Shown one piece after another: positions 1 through 7,497 of a DNA stretch of 64,000 bases. The stretch comes from Archangium sp. Its GTDB lineage: Bacteria; Myxococcota; Myxococcia; Myxococcales; Myxococcaceae. Positions within the stretch are counted from its first letter, which is position 1, and each line of letters starts with the position of its first letter. Both the position numbers and the translations under genes were made by a program. Under the pieces are notes generated by a model. The model ran no database searches. It was given only the letters and a program-made list of their open reading frames with translations, and had not been told where the DNA came from. Location: NCBI GenBank assembly GCA_030681645.1, contig JAUXRX010000049.1, forward strand, positions 1 to 64,000, written 5' to 3'.

Positions 1-123
1 CGCTACGGCGGCCATCTCAAACAGAATGGCCCACCGGGGCTCCTCATCCTCTGGCGAGCGTTGCGCGCCCTCCAAGCGCTTGCTGAGGGCTGGCTCCTGG
101 CCCAGAGATCTGATCAATCATGA
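1..123 (+). CDS. C-terminal end of an IS4-like transposase (partial)
   Basis: An open frame enters from the left edge and stops with TGA at 121-123, giving 40 residues. The segment has a Gly-Gly-His-Leu start, a 'PPGLLILWRAL' stretch and 'LAEGWLLAQ'. This matches the tail of IS4-family DDE transposases, which typically read GGHL...G.PGW..LWRG...L..L.EG. Nothing of the catalytic core is inside the window, so whether the copy is intact is unknown. The family call comes from a remembered C-terminal pattern only. Confidence 0.55.
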   Translation, partial: RYGGHLKQNGPPGLLILWRALRALQALAEGWLLAQRSDQS

Positions 124-129
124 GGCGCA

Positions 130-154
130 GCGGGGAGAGGGTTGGGGTGAGGGG
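130..154 (+). repeat. Partial stop-proximal palindromic repeat (family A)
   Basis: A half unit containing GGGGAGAGGG and GGGGTGAGGGG begins 6 bases after the transposase stop codon. It has the same orientation relative to the preceding gene as the full copies elsewhere in the window, but lacks the first arm (CCTCTCCC). Confidence 0.7.
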
Positions 155-171
155 CCGACCAACCGTGAACT

Positions 172-226
172 GCGCCCCTCACCCGGCCTGCGGCCGACCT
201 CTCCCCGCCTTCGCAGGGAGAGGTTC
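172..226 (-). repeat. Stop-proximal palindromic repeat (family A, subtype with second hairpin)
   Basis: Read on the minus strand, a CCTCTCCC / GGGAGAGG stem with a TGCGAAGG-type loop is followed by a small CGGCC-GCA-GGCCG hairpin and GGGTGAGGGG. It starts immediately after the stop codon of the kinase gene (stop 227-229). The copy at 61488-61540 differs at only about 3 positions. Confidence 0.85.
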
Positions 227-1300
227 TCAGAGCGCGTCGAGCCAGGCGCTCAGCACGGGGTGCCGCGCCACTTCTCCTTGCAGCCCCCGATCAGGCTGGA
301 TCGCGAACGCGTGGATCCCACGCGCCAGGAGCGCGTCGAGCAAGGTGCGCTGCGCCTCGGCGTCGGGCGCGAAGAGCACCGCCCCGTCGCCGCCCCCTGC
401 CCCGCTCTGCTTGCCGGCACAGCCGAAGGTGCGCGCCAGGTTGAGAACGCGGTCGAGCCCCTCGTCCCTGGTCACGCCGAGCTCCCACAGCAGCGACTGC
501 AGTCCCTCGCTCGCCAGCTCCACCGCCTTGAAGTCGCGGCGCAGGAGCCCGGTCTCGAGCGTCTCCCCCAGCCCGTCAGAGCGTTCGACGAAGCGTCTGC
601 GGGTGGGCTCGTCGAACTTCCGCTCGACCTCCTTCACCAGCGCCGTCGTCGAGGCGCTGTGACCGCTGAAGGCGAAGAGCATGGGGAAGACCGGCTCCCC
701 CATGCGCGCGAGATCGACCGAGGGCGATTGCTCCATGGCCACCAGGAGTCCACCGCGTGACGCCGCCGAGAGCAGCTTCGCTGCGTCGTACTTCCGGTAG
801 CGCACGACGCCTCCCGCGAAGGCCGCCGCGACGTCGCCTCCGCTACCCTTGCCCCCCTGCGCGTCGGCGTGGGCCAGCAGCGACAGCTTCAGCGTGTCGT
901 AGTGCGCTTCGAGGCCGTAGCGCGCGGCTTCGGCGGCCAGCACCACCGCCCTCGCGCTGCTTCCCAGGCCCAGCTTCAGGCCGTCGACGGTGGGTGAGCT
1001 CTCGAAGGCCACCGAGAAGCCCGGGCCTTCCGTGCCCAGCAGCCGCAGGGAGAGATCGATGGTGGTGGCCACGAAGCGGAAGGCTTCGGGCACTTCCTTC
1101 TCCCAGCGCACCCCGGCGGGCGTGGCCGGGCCTGAGAGCCGGCCATCGGCGAGCACCACGTCCACCTGGCGATCGGGGCGTGGGCGCACCAGGGCGTGGA
1201 CTCTGGGGCCTACGGCCAGGATTCTCGCGACTCCTCCCCAGAGGACCGCGTATTCCCCACTGAGGAAGAGCTTGCCTGGGGCGGAGAGTGTTCGATCCAC
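227..1300 (-). CDS. Phosphomevalonate kinase (GHMP kinase family)
   Basis: A 357-residue GHMP-superfamily kinase with a GTG start. It opens with the N-terminal 'APGKLFLSGEYAV' signature. The glycine-rich phosphate loop GLGSSAR lies at about residues 111-117, followed by 'GKGSGGDVAAAFAGG' and a C-terminal 'KQSGAGGGDGAVLF'. The GSGGDVA and SGAGGGD blocks fit phosphomevalonate kinase better than mevalonate kinase. The enzyme would phosphorylate phosphomevalonate to the diphosphate in the cytosolic mevalonate route to isoprenoids. Myxobacteria are among the minority of bacteria known to use that route. The other pathway genes are not in the window, so mevalonate kinase remains a weaker alternative. 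A family A repeat abuts the stop codon. Confidence 0.85.
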   Translation of the reverse strand: MDRTLSAPGKLFLSGEYAVLWGGVARILAVGPRVHALVRPRPDRQVDVVLADGRLSGPATPAGVRWEKEVPEAFRFVATTIDLSLRLLGTEGPGFSVAFESSPTVDGLKLGLGSSARAVVLAAEAARYGLEAHYDTLKLSLLAHADAQGGKGSGGDVAAAFAGGVVRYRKYDAAKLLSAASRGGLLVAMEQSPSVDLARMGEPVFPMLFAFSGHSASTTALVKEVERKFDEPTRRRFVERSDGLGETLETGLLRRDFKAVELASEGLQSLLWELGVTRDEGLDRVLNLARTFGCAGKQSGAGGGDGAVLFAPDAEAQRTLLDALLARGIHAFAIQPDRGLQGEVARHPVLSAWLDAL

Positions 1301-1304
1301 GTGA

Positions 1305-1346
1305 GCCCCTCACCCCGGCCCTCTCCCCGCTTCGCAGGGAGAGGGA
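1305..1346 (-). repeat. Stop-proximal palindromic repeat (family A)
   Basis: Read on the minus strand, CCCTCTCCC-TGCGAA-GCGGGGAGAGGG is followed by GGGGTGAGGGG. It begins about 5 bases after the psuG stop codon (1352-1354) and fills the gap to the kinase start. The hairpin could act as a terminator or mRNA 3' end. Confidence 0.85.
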
Positions 1347-1351
1347 GTTCG

Positions 1352-2248
1352 TTAGCGCCAGCCGAACGCGACGGCGATCTTCGCGGCGTACCGCGCGTTG
1401 TTCTCGAGCAGCGCCAGGTTCGCCGCGAGCGTCTTGCCCTTCGTGCGCTCGACCATCTCGCCCAGCAGGAAGGGCGTCACCGCCTTGCCCTCGATCTTCT
1501 TCTTCTTCGCCAGCGCCAGCGCCGCCTTCACGTGCTTCTCGACGTCTGCGCGCTTGAGGGCCGTCTTCGCCGGGGGCGGCAGCGCGAACACCAGCCCACC
1601 CTGCTTCAGGTCACGCCGGGCGCGGATCATCTCGGCCGCCTCGGCCGGCTCATCGACCTGGTGCTCGAGCATGAGCCCGGTCTCCCGGCTGTAGAACCCC
1701 GGGAGCTCCTTCGTGCCGACGCCCACCACCGGCACCGCCAGCGTCTCCAGCAGCTCCAGCGTGCGCTCGAGATCGAGCACCGACTTCGCGCCGGCGCAGA
1801 CCACCGCCACCGGGAAGCGCGCGATCGCCGCCATGTCCTGGGAGATGTCGAGCTGATCGCCGCGGTGCACCCCGCCGATACCGCCCGTGGCGAAGAGGAA
1901 GATGCCCGCCTCGGCCGCCATCTCACAGGTCGCGCTCACCGTGGTGCCGCCGCTGGCCTTGCGGGCCACGGCGATCGAGAGATCGCGCGAGCCGATCTTC
2001 ATCAGGTTCTTGCCTGTCACCAGCAGCCGGGTCTGCGCCGCGTCGAGGCCGACGCAGAGCTGGCCGTCGATGACCGCCGTGGGCGCGGGAATGGCGCCTT
2101 CGTCACGCACCGCGGCCTCGCAGCGCTTGGCTGCCTCGACGTTGTGGGGGTACGGAAGGCCCTGCACGAGCACCGAGGTCTCGAGGGCGACGAGGGGCTT
2201 CAGGGTCCGGCGGGCGGCCGCGACCTCAGGCGAGAAGACGAGCTTCAT
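1352..2248 (-). CDS. psuG: Pseudouridine-5'-phosphate glycosidase
   Basis: A 298-residue PsuG/IndA-family protein. It reversibly splits pseudouridine 5'-phosphate into uracil and ribose 5-phosphate. Visible family blocks are 'ALETSVLVQGLPYP', 'AVIDGQLCVGL', 'KIGSRDL', 'GGTTVSATCEMA' and 'FATGGIGGVHRG'. The length is normal for the family. The ATG at 2248 overlaps the stop codon of the upstream FHA regulator as ATGA, which suggests translational coupling. No pseudouridine kinase (psuK) neighbour is visible. Confidence 0.95.
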   Translation of the reverse strand: MKLVFSPEVAAARRTLKPLVALETSVLVQGLPYPHNVEAAKRCEAAVRDEGAIPAPTAVIDGQLCVGLDAAQTRLLVTGKNLMKIGSRDLSIAVARKASGGTTVSATCEMAAEAGIFLFATGGIGGVHRGDQLDISQDMAAIARFPVAVVCAGAKSVLDLERTLELLETLAVPVVGVGTKELPGFYSRETGLMLEHQVDEPAEAAEMIRARRDLKQGGLVFALPPPAKTALKRADVEKHVKAALALAKKKKIEGKAVTPFLLGEMVERTKGKTLAANLALLENNARYAAKIAVAFGWR

Positions 2249-3951
2249 GCGCGCTTCTTCTCCACCACCAGCTTGAACTCTTCGATCTTCTTGTCGAGCG
2301 TGGGGCGGCTGATGCCCAGCGCCGCGGCCGCGCGGATCTTCTTCCCGTTCGCCTGCCGCAGCGCCTCGCTGATCGCGTCGCGCTCGAGCCGCGAGATGCG
2401 CTCGGCCAGCGACTGCGGCGCCGTCTCTGCGGTGCCACCGTCCTGGATCTCGGGCGGCAGGTGCAGCGCGGTCACTTCGCCGCCGCCGTAGAGCAGCGAC
2501 ATCCGCTCGGCCACCAGGCGCAGCTCTTCCACGTTGCCCGGCCAGTGGTGATCGCCCAGCAACCGCTTGGCGTCGGGCGAGAGGCTCGGCGGTTCCTTGC
2601 GCCGGGTGCGCGTGAGCTCTCCGCAGAACCACTCGAAGAGCTGCATCACGTCGGCCTTCCGCTCGCGCAGCGGCAAGGTCTCGAGCTCCACGCCCGTGAG
2701 CGCCCGCGCCAGCTCGGCGTCGATCTCCCCGCGCGTCTGCATCGCCTCGAGTGAAGCGCGCGCCGTCACCATCACCCGCACGTCCACCGGCTCTTCTCCG
2801 CCCTGACGCGCCGGCGCCACCTTCTTCGCGATCAACCGCGCCAGGCGCTCCGAGACGTGCCGGGGCAGCGACTCGATCGAGAGCAGCAACAACGAGCCGC
2901 CATCGGCCTTCAGCAGCGCCGAAGACTGCGGAGGCACGCCCGGAGCGCTGGTGCGCCCGAACAACGCCTCTTCCGTCTCCACCGCCGAGCGGCGGCAATC
3001 GACCACCACGAACGGGCCCAGGGCCTTCGACGAGCGGGAATGGATGTAGCGCGCCGTCTGCGCCCGGCCGGTGCCGATCTCGCCGTGCAGCACGACGCAG
3101 TCCTCGCTCGAGGCCGCGCGGCGGGCCGACTCCACCGTCTTGCGGAAGGGCCGGCTGCTGCCGATGAGCGAGATCACCGGCGCCACGCCGTCCTGCCGGC
3201 TGCGCACCGAGGTCACCGCTTCGCCCGCGAGGCGGCCCAGGGCCGCGATGGTGCGCTGCTCTTCTTCGGTGAACGGCTCGGGACGCTCCGCGTAGAGGAT
3301 GCCGAACGGCGCCCCCCCCGAGGCGATCAGCGGCGCGCACAGCAGGCCCTTCACCCGGCCCGCTTCCTTGCGCTCCAGCGCCCCGCGCACCAGCGAGCGG
3401 GGCACCTCGACCGACTCGGCGCCCACCACGGCGGCGGTCATCAGGCCTTCGGTGCCGCCCAGCAGCGCGGCGGCCTTCTCTGCGTGCACGCTGCGGCCGA
3501 GTTCCTCAGCCGCGCGGCGCAGCACCATCGCTTCGCTGGTGGCCGAGATGAGCGCCACGCCGGCGTGGTACAGCCCGGCGACCGCGCCCACCGCGGGGAT
3601 CAGCTCTTCCACCGGGCTGGTGTGCAGCTCGCCGTCGGCCTCGCGATCAGACAGCGACGCGCGCGCCGAGGGCTCGAACAGCACCGTCGAGTCACCGACC
3701 TGCAGGCGATCGCCCGGCAGGAGAATGATCTCGGCCTCGAGCTTCTCGCCGTTGACGAGCGTGCCGTTGCGCGAGCCGAGGTCCGTGACGCGCGCCTGGC
3801 CGTCTTCGATCAACAGCCGCACGTGCTTGCGCGACACCTTCGCGTCTTCGAGCGAAATGGTGCACGACGGGCTTCGCCCGATGAAGATCTCACCCTGAAC
3901 TTCGTGCCGGCGGCCCGCCTGGGGCCCCGTGAGCAACAACAGCGCCGCCAT
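2245..3951 (-). CDS. FHA-GAF regulator with degenerate sigma-54-activator AAA+ domain and Fis-type HTH
   Basis: 568 residues. The N-terminal FHA domain (about 20-94) has GRSPSC, SRKH and GSRNGT, so the phosphothreonine pocket looks intact. A GAF-like region spans about 125-250. An AAA+ domain follows at about 260-480, and a Fis-type helix-turn-helix (about 520-560) ends the protein. The AAA+ part is clearly homologous to bacterial enhancer-binding proteins but damaged. Walker A reads GEIGTGRA (290-297), with Arg in place of Lys. The LFG region has no GAFTGA loop. The Walker B position reads LLLLSIE with no Asp-Glu pair. It may bind DNA without remodelling sigma-54 polymerase. It is coupled to psuG by a 4-base overlap. 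Confidence 0.9.
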   Translation of the reverse strand: MAALLLLTGPQAGRRHEVQGEIFIGRSPSCTISLEDAKVSRKHVRLLIEDGQARVTDLGSRNGTLVNGEKLEAEIILLPGDRLQVGDSTVLFEPSARASLSDREADGELHTSPVEELIPAVGAVAGLYHAGVALISATSEAMVLRRAAEELGRSVHAEKAAALLGGTEGLMTAAVVGAESVEVPRSLVRGALERKEAGRVKGLLCAPLIASGGAPFGILYAERPEPFTEEEQRTIAALGRLAGEAVTSVRSRQDGVAPVISLIGSSRPFRKTVESARRAASSEDCVVLHGEIGTGRAQTARYIHSRSSKALGPFVVVDCRRSAVETEEALFGRTSAPGVPPQSSALLKADGGSLLLLSIESLPRHVSERLARLIAKKVAPARQGGEEPVDVRVMVTARASLEAMQTRGEIDAELARALTGVELETLPLRERKADVMQLFEWFCGELTRTRRKEPPSLSPDAKRLLGDHHWPGNVEELRLVAERMSLLYGGGEVTALHLPPEIQDGGTAETAPQSLAERISRLERDAISEALRQANGKKIRAAAALGISRPTLDKKIEEFKLVVEKKRA

Positions 3952-3971
3952 CGGTCTGCCTCCCCAAAGCG

Positions 3972-5162
3972 CTACGCCGGTCTCTCGAGCTGAAGCAGTT
4001 GCTCCATCTCTTCCGGCTCCAATTGACGCCCCTCGCGTGCGACCGCGAGCGCGTTGATCTGCGAGTCATCGACCTCTACGTGCGAGCCCTTGCGCCACTC
4101 CGTCGTGCGCGTGCCGCCCTCGACCAGCTTCCCCACCAGGTTGTCGTCGTCCCACTGCACGACCTCGACCCAGAGCAGTTCCTGCTCGGGCTCGCCCGCT
4201 TCCCCGTCGGGGTGAACCTCGAACGGCGCGCGCACCAGGAACGCCAGCGGTTCCATCAGCCCCTTGCGCATGTAGCGGCCCTTGAAGATGGGCAGCAGCC
4301 GGGTGGCGGCTTCCTGCTTCGTCTTCGCTTCTTCTTCCGTCTCTTCCTCGAAGCGGCCCCGGTAGTGCTTGAGGATGTCCGACATGCCGTGGCGGCCCTC
4401 GGGGCTCACCACCGAGACGAAGCCCTGGGTGTGGCCGGTGAAGGCTTCCTGGTCGACCTGGTAGAGGTTGCCGCGGCCCTCGTCGGAAGGCAGCAGCTGG
4501 AACCCCATGCCCACGCTGGTGCTGATCACCTGGCGCACCGCGGGGCCCTGGCCGAACGCCAGATCGGTGCAGAGTTCCTGGAAGAAGGTCTCGGCGGCGG
4601 CCAGGTCGTCTTCGGGAATGTGGAACATCTCGACGTCGGGCGCGGCGAACTTGGCCATGCCGTGCGTGTGCACCCAGTTGTTGCGCTCACCCTCGCCCAG
4701 GGGCTGCGCGTGCACGCTGATGTGATCGCGGATGTCGAAGTCGAGCTCGGTGATCTCCTCGACGTCCACCGCGGAGTGCAGCTTGAACGCGGTCACGTCG
4801 ATCGCCACGCCCTCGCTCAGCTCGAGAATGGTGCGCACCGTCCACAGCGCCTCGAAGGCCGCGATGCTCGGCTGGGGCGAGCCGGGCTCGAAGGCCACCC
4901 GGTAGAAGCCGTGGGCGTTCTCGAGGCGCTCGCGCAGCTCGGGCGTGCCGGTGAGGAGATCGGGCGTCCACCCCAGCGAGGTGAGCCGCGGCTCGAACTT
5001 CACGTCGACCCGCGAAGCCTCGGCGCGCACCGAAAAGAGGCAGCCCTCTTCACCGAAGACGAGCTTCACGTCTTCGGCCGCGAACGCCTCGGTGAGCACC
5101 TCGGGCGCGAGCGGCTCAGCGGTGTCGGTCGCGACGATGTAGACGTCACGCATTCCCGTCAC
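3972..5162 (-). CDS. DUF2314 domain protein of unknown function
   Basis: 396 residues from a GTG at 5162, which overlaps the upstream kinase stop as GTGA. An ATG three codons in (5153) is an alternative start. The C-terminal part (about 315-385) has the DUF2314 look: 'ELLWVEVVQWDDDNLVGKLVEGG' followed by 'GSHVEVDDSQINAL'. The N-terminal two thirds resemble the DUF4026-type companion region seen with DUF2314. The protein is acidic, with no signal peptide or membrane segment, so it is probably cytosolic. Function is unknown. The only context clue is the tight coupling to the nucleoside kinase gene. Confidence 0.8.
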   Translation of the reverse strand: MTGMRDVYIVATDTAEPLAPEVLTEAFAAEDVKLVFGEEGCLFSVRAEASRVDVKFEPRLTSLGWTPDLLTGTPELRERLENAHGFYRVAFEPGSPQPSIAAFEALWTVRTILELSEGVAIDVTAFKLHSAVDVEEITELDFDIRDHISVHAQPLGEGERNNWVHTHGMAKFAAPDVEMFHIPEDDLAAAETFFQELCTDLAFGQGPAVRQVISTSVGMGFQLLPSDEGRGNLYQVDQEAFTGHTQGFVSVVSPEGRHGMSDILKHYRGRFEEETEEEAKTKQEAATRLLPIFKGRYMRKGLMEPLAFLVRAPFEVHPDGEAGEPEQELLWVEVVQWDDDNLVGKLVEGGTRTTEWRKGSHVEVDDSQINALAVAREGRQLEPEEMEQLLQLERPA

Positions 5163-5773
5163 AGGTGTTTCTCGATCTGGCGGAAGAGGTCCACGCGATC
5201 CACGAGGTTGGTCAGGTAGTCGAGGGTGTCGGTGGGCAGCACCAGCACCGGGCTCATCTTGTACCGCGTGAACCAGTCTTCGTAGAGGGCGTTGAGGCGG
5301 TTGAGGTACGGGGTGGGAATGTCCTGTTCCATCTTGCGGCCGCGAAGGCGAATGCGCTGCTTGAGCGTCTTCACCGGGCAGCGCAGGTAGATCATCAGGT
5401 CGGGCGGCTTGAGGGCCGAGGCGACGGTCTCGTAGAGCTCCCAGTAGGTCTTCCAGTCGCGCTTGTCGATGTTCCGCTGGCGGAAGAGGTTCTTCGCGAA
5501 GATCTCCGCGTCCTCGTAGATCGTCCGGTCCTGGATCGCCGTGCCCGACTGCTGCTCGAGCTCGCGGTGCAGGCGGAACTTGTGGGTGAGGAAGAAGATC
5601 TGGCTGCGGAAGGCCCAGGTCTTCATGTCCTTGTAGAAGTCGGCCAGATAGGGGTTCTGGTCGTTCGGCTCGAAGAACGGGTTGAGCCCGTACTTCTTGC
5701 AGAGGAAGGCCGTCAGCTCGGTCTTCCCGGCGCCGATGTTTCCAGCGATGGCGATGAACTTTTGCCCGGACAC
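5159..5773 (-). CDS. Deoxynucleoside kinase (dNK/dGK family)
   Basis: 204 residues with a GTG start. The P-loop 'GNIGAGKTEL' lies near the N-terminus. 'EPNDQNPYLADFY' matches the substrate-binding Glu region, 'QDRTIYEDAEIFA' the DRS/DRT-type motif, and 'RLRGRKMEQDIP' the LID arginines. This set defines the deoxyadenosine/deoxyguanosine kinase family, which phosphorylates salvaged deoxynucleosides. The exact base preference cannot be read from sequence. It is the first gene of the minus-strand run towards the kinase at the left edge. Confidence 0.92.
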   Translation of the reverse strand: MSGQKFIAIAGNIGAGKTELTAFLCKKYGLNPFFEPNDQNPYLADFYKDMKTWAFRSQIFFLTHKFRLHRELEQQSGTAIQDRTIYEDAEIFAKNLFRQRNIDKRDWKTYWELYETVASALKPPDLMIYLRCPVKTLKQRIRLRGRKMEQDIPTPYLNRLNALYEDWFTRYKMSPVLVLPTDTLDYLTNLVDRVDLFRQIEKHL

Positions 5774-5794
5774 GAAGCGACGGGTTTATTCCCG

Positions 5795-5817
5795 CAACCC
5801 TCCCCAGTCGAGGGTTG
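5795..5817. promoter_or_regulatory. Perfect inverted repeat in a divergent intergenic region
   Basis: CAACCCTC and GAGGGTTG form a perfect 8-bp stem around a 7-base loop. It sits between the divergent deoxynucleoside kinase gene (start 5773) and TPR lipoprotein gene (start 5888). It could be an operator or an RNA hairpin. No protein partner can be assigned. Confidence 0.45.
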
Positions 5818-5887
5818 TCGACGGAGCGTCGCAGCGAGGACTGCCAGAGCGTAGCGACCCGGAGGATCGTGGTAGGACGACTCCGCC

Positions 5888-6694
5888 GTGTCCCGCCTAC
5901 CTGGTCGCGCCGCCTTCGCCTCTTCCGCTGCGCTTCAGCCGCTCCGAATGGTCCTCGCCTTCGCGCTCTGTGCGCTGTGGGGCTGCCAGAAGCCGCTCGA
6001 CGCGAAGCTCCAGGCCGGCGACGCCGCTGCGCGCGCCGGCAAGTGGGACCTGGCCCGCACCCGGTGGGCCGAGGCCACCCAGCTCGATGCGCACTCCGCG
6101 GTCGCCTTCGCCAGGCTGGGCGTGGCGCAGTGGGAGCTGGGCCTCAAGGACGAAGCGGCGGCCTCCTGGTCGTCCGCGGTCTCGATCGAGCCGAACGCCG
6201 AGGACGCGGTGGCGGCCCTGGCCCGCCTCGATCTCGAGCGCCTCGACGCCGGCGCGGCGGTCGAGCGGCTGCAGCTCGTCCAGGCGCCGGTGACCGCCGC
6301 GTTCCAGATGGTGCTGGCCCAGGCGCTGCTGGCACGGGGCGGGCCCGATGACGCGGCCGCGGCCCTGGCGGCGGCGCAGCGCGCGGCGACGGCGGCCCCG
6401 GGAGATCCCGAGGTCGACTACCTGATCGGCTCGGCGCAGGTCGCGCTCCGGCGCTTCAGTGACGCGCAGGGCACCCTCGAAGCGCTGCAGCGGCGCCGCC
6501 CTGAACTGCCGCTGGGGAGCTACGGCCTGGCCCGCCTCGCCGCCGCCCAGAGCCGGCAGACCGACGCGCTGCTCCACCTCTCCGCCGCGCGGGCAGCCGC
6601 GGGTTCAGCCTGGAACGCCGAGCGGGTTGCGGCAGACCCGGCTTTCGCTTTTCTCATCTCCGCGCCGGACTTCAGGGCGCTCGTGGGCAAGTAA
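5888..6694 (+). CDS. TPR-repeat lipoprotein
   Basis: 268 residues from a GTG at 5888. An in-frame ATG at 5948 would give a more compact signal peptide ('MVLAFALCALWGC'). The lipobox-like 'ALWGC' predicts a lipid-anchored periplasmic or outer-membrane protein. The body is Ala-rich tandem helices with the TPR spacing (A..G....A...W..A..L.P). No enzymatic motif is visible. It is the first gene of a four-gene operon: its TAA shares a base with the plsC ATG. A TAGGAC -10-like hexamer lies 9 bases before the GTG, without a clear ribosome-binding site. Confidence 0.85.
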   Translation: MSRLPGRAAFASSAALQPLRMVLAFALCALWGCQKPLDAKLQAGDAAARAGKWDLARTRWAEATQLDAHSAVAFARLGVAQWELGLKDEAAASWSSAVSIEPNAEDAVAALARLDLERLDAGAAVERLQLVQAPVTAAFQMVLAQALLARGGPDDAAAALAAAQRAATAAPGDPEVDYLIGSAQVALRRFSDAQGTLEALQRRRPELPLGSYGLARLAAAQSRQTDALLHLSAARAAAGSAWNAERVAADPAFAFLISAPDFRALVGK

Positions 6695-7497
6695 TGGTGC
6701 GCAACGTCTTCTGTGTAGTGGTGGCTATCGTCTGGACGCTCCTGATGGGGGTCTGCTCGTTCATCGCGATGTTGGTGACGTTCAACCGCTCGGCGTCGAT
6801 GTTCGTGGTGCAGCGGTGGTGGTCGCCGGTGCTGCTGTGGGCGGGCGGCGCGAAGCTCGAGGTGCAGGGCCTGGAGAACCTCGCCAGAGATCAGTCGTAC
6901 ATCTTCGTCAGCAACCACCAGAGCACCATCGACATCCCCACCCTGTTCATGGCGCTCAGCTCGTTCGACACGCGCTTCGTGGCCAAGAAGCAGCTCAAGT
7001 ACGTGCCGATGCTGGGCTGGTACATGTGGGCGGCGAAGTTCGTGTTCGTCGATCGCGCCAATCACCGCGAGGCGGTGCGGTCGCTCGACGAGGCCGGCGA
7101 GCAGGTGCGCGGCGGCATCAGCATCATCGTCTTCCCCGAGGGCACCCGCAGCGATGACTGCAAGGTGCACCCGTTCAAGAAGGGCCCGTTCGCGCTGGCG
7201 ATGAAGGCGCGGGTTCCCGTGGTGCCGGTGGCGATCGAAGGGTCGGGGAAATTGATGCCGAAGAACTCGTGGCAGATCACCCCGGGGCCCATCACGGTGC
7301 GCGTGGGCAAGCCGATCGCTCCGGAACACTTCGAGGGCAACCGGGAGTTGCTCATTCGCGAGGTGAGAGATCACATCATCGACCAGAGCCTGGCGATGGG
7401 TGGCCTGGGCGGCGACAAGAGCGATCCCGTGGCGGCGCGGGGGCTCGAGGGCATCTCCGAGCGCGGGCCCTTGCCGGTGCCGGGGGGCGAAGAGTGA
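6694..7497 (+). CDS. plsC: 1-acyl-sn-glycerol-3-phosphate acyltransferase
   Basis: 267 residues. An N-terminal membrane segment (about 3-27) is followed by the acyltransferase motifs 'NHQSTID' (HX4D, catalytic His/Asp), 'FVDR' and 'FPEGTRS', then 'VPVVPVAIEGSG'. It transfers an acyl chain to lysophosphatidic acid to make phosphatidic acid at the inner membrane. TAATG coupling to the upstream gene and GTGA coupling to the downstream gene place it inside a TPR-lipoprotein operon. That is unusual company for a lipid synthesis enzyme. Confidence 0.95.
   Translation: MVRNVFCVVVAIVWTLLMGVCSFIAMLVTFNRSASMFVVQRWWSPVLLWAGGAKLEVQGLENLARDQSYIFVSNHQSTIDIPTLFMALSSFDTRFVAKKQLKYVPMLGWYMWAAKFVFVDRANHREAVRSLDEAGEQVRGGISIIVFPEGTRSDDCKVHPFKKGPFALAMKARVPVVPVAIEGSGKLMPKNSWQITPGPITVRVGKPIAPEHFEGNRELLIREVRDHIIDQSLAMGGLGGDKSDPVAARGLEGISERGPLPVPGGEE

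Noticed and set aside
26..760. A 244-codon plus-strand frame over the repeats and kinase gene
   Set aside because: It runs antisense through the well-supported GHMP kinase and across two repeat units, with typical Arg/Glu-rich shadow composition.
7269..7493. An upstream start for the large TPR lipoprotein at 7269
   Set aside because: It would overlap plsC by 229 bases and destroy the signal peptide. The GTG at 7494 gives a lipobox and a 4-base overlap.
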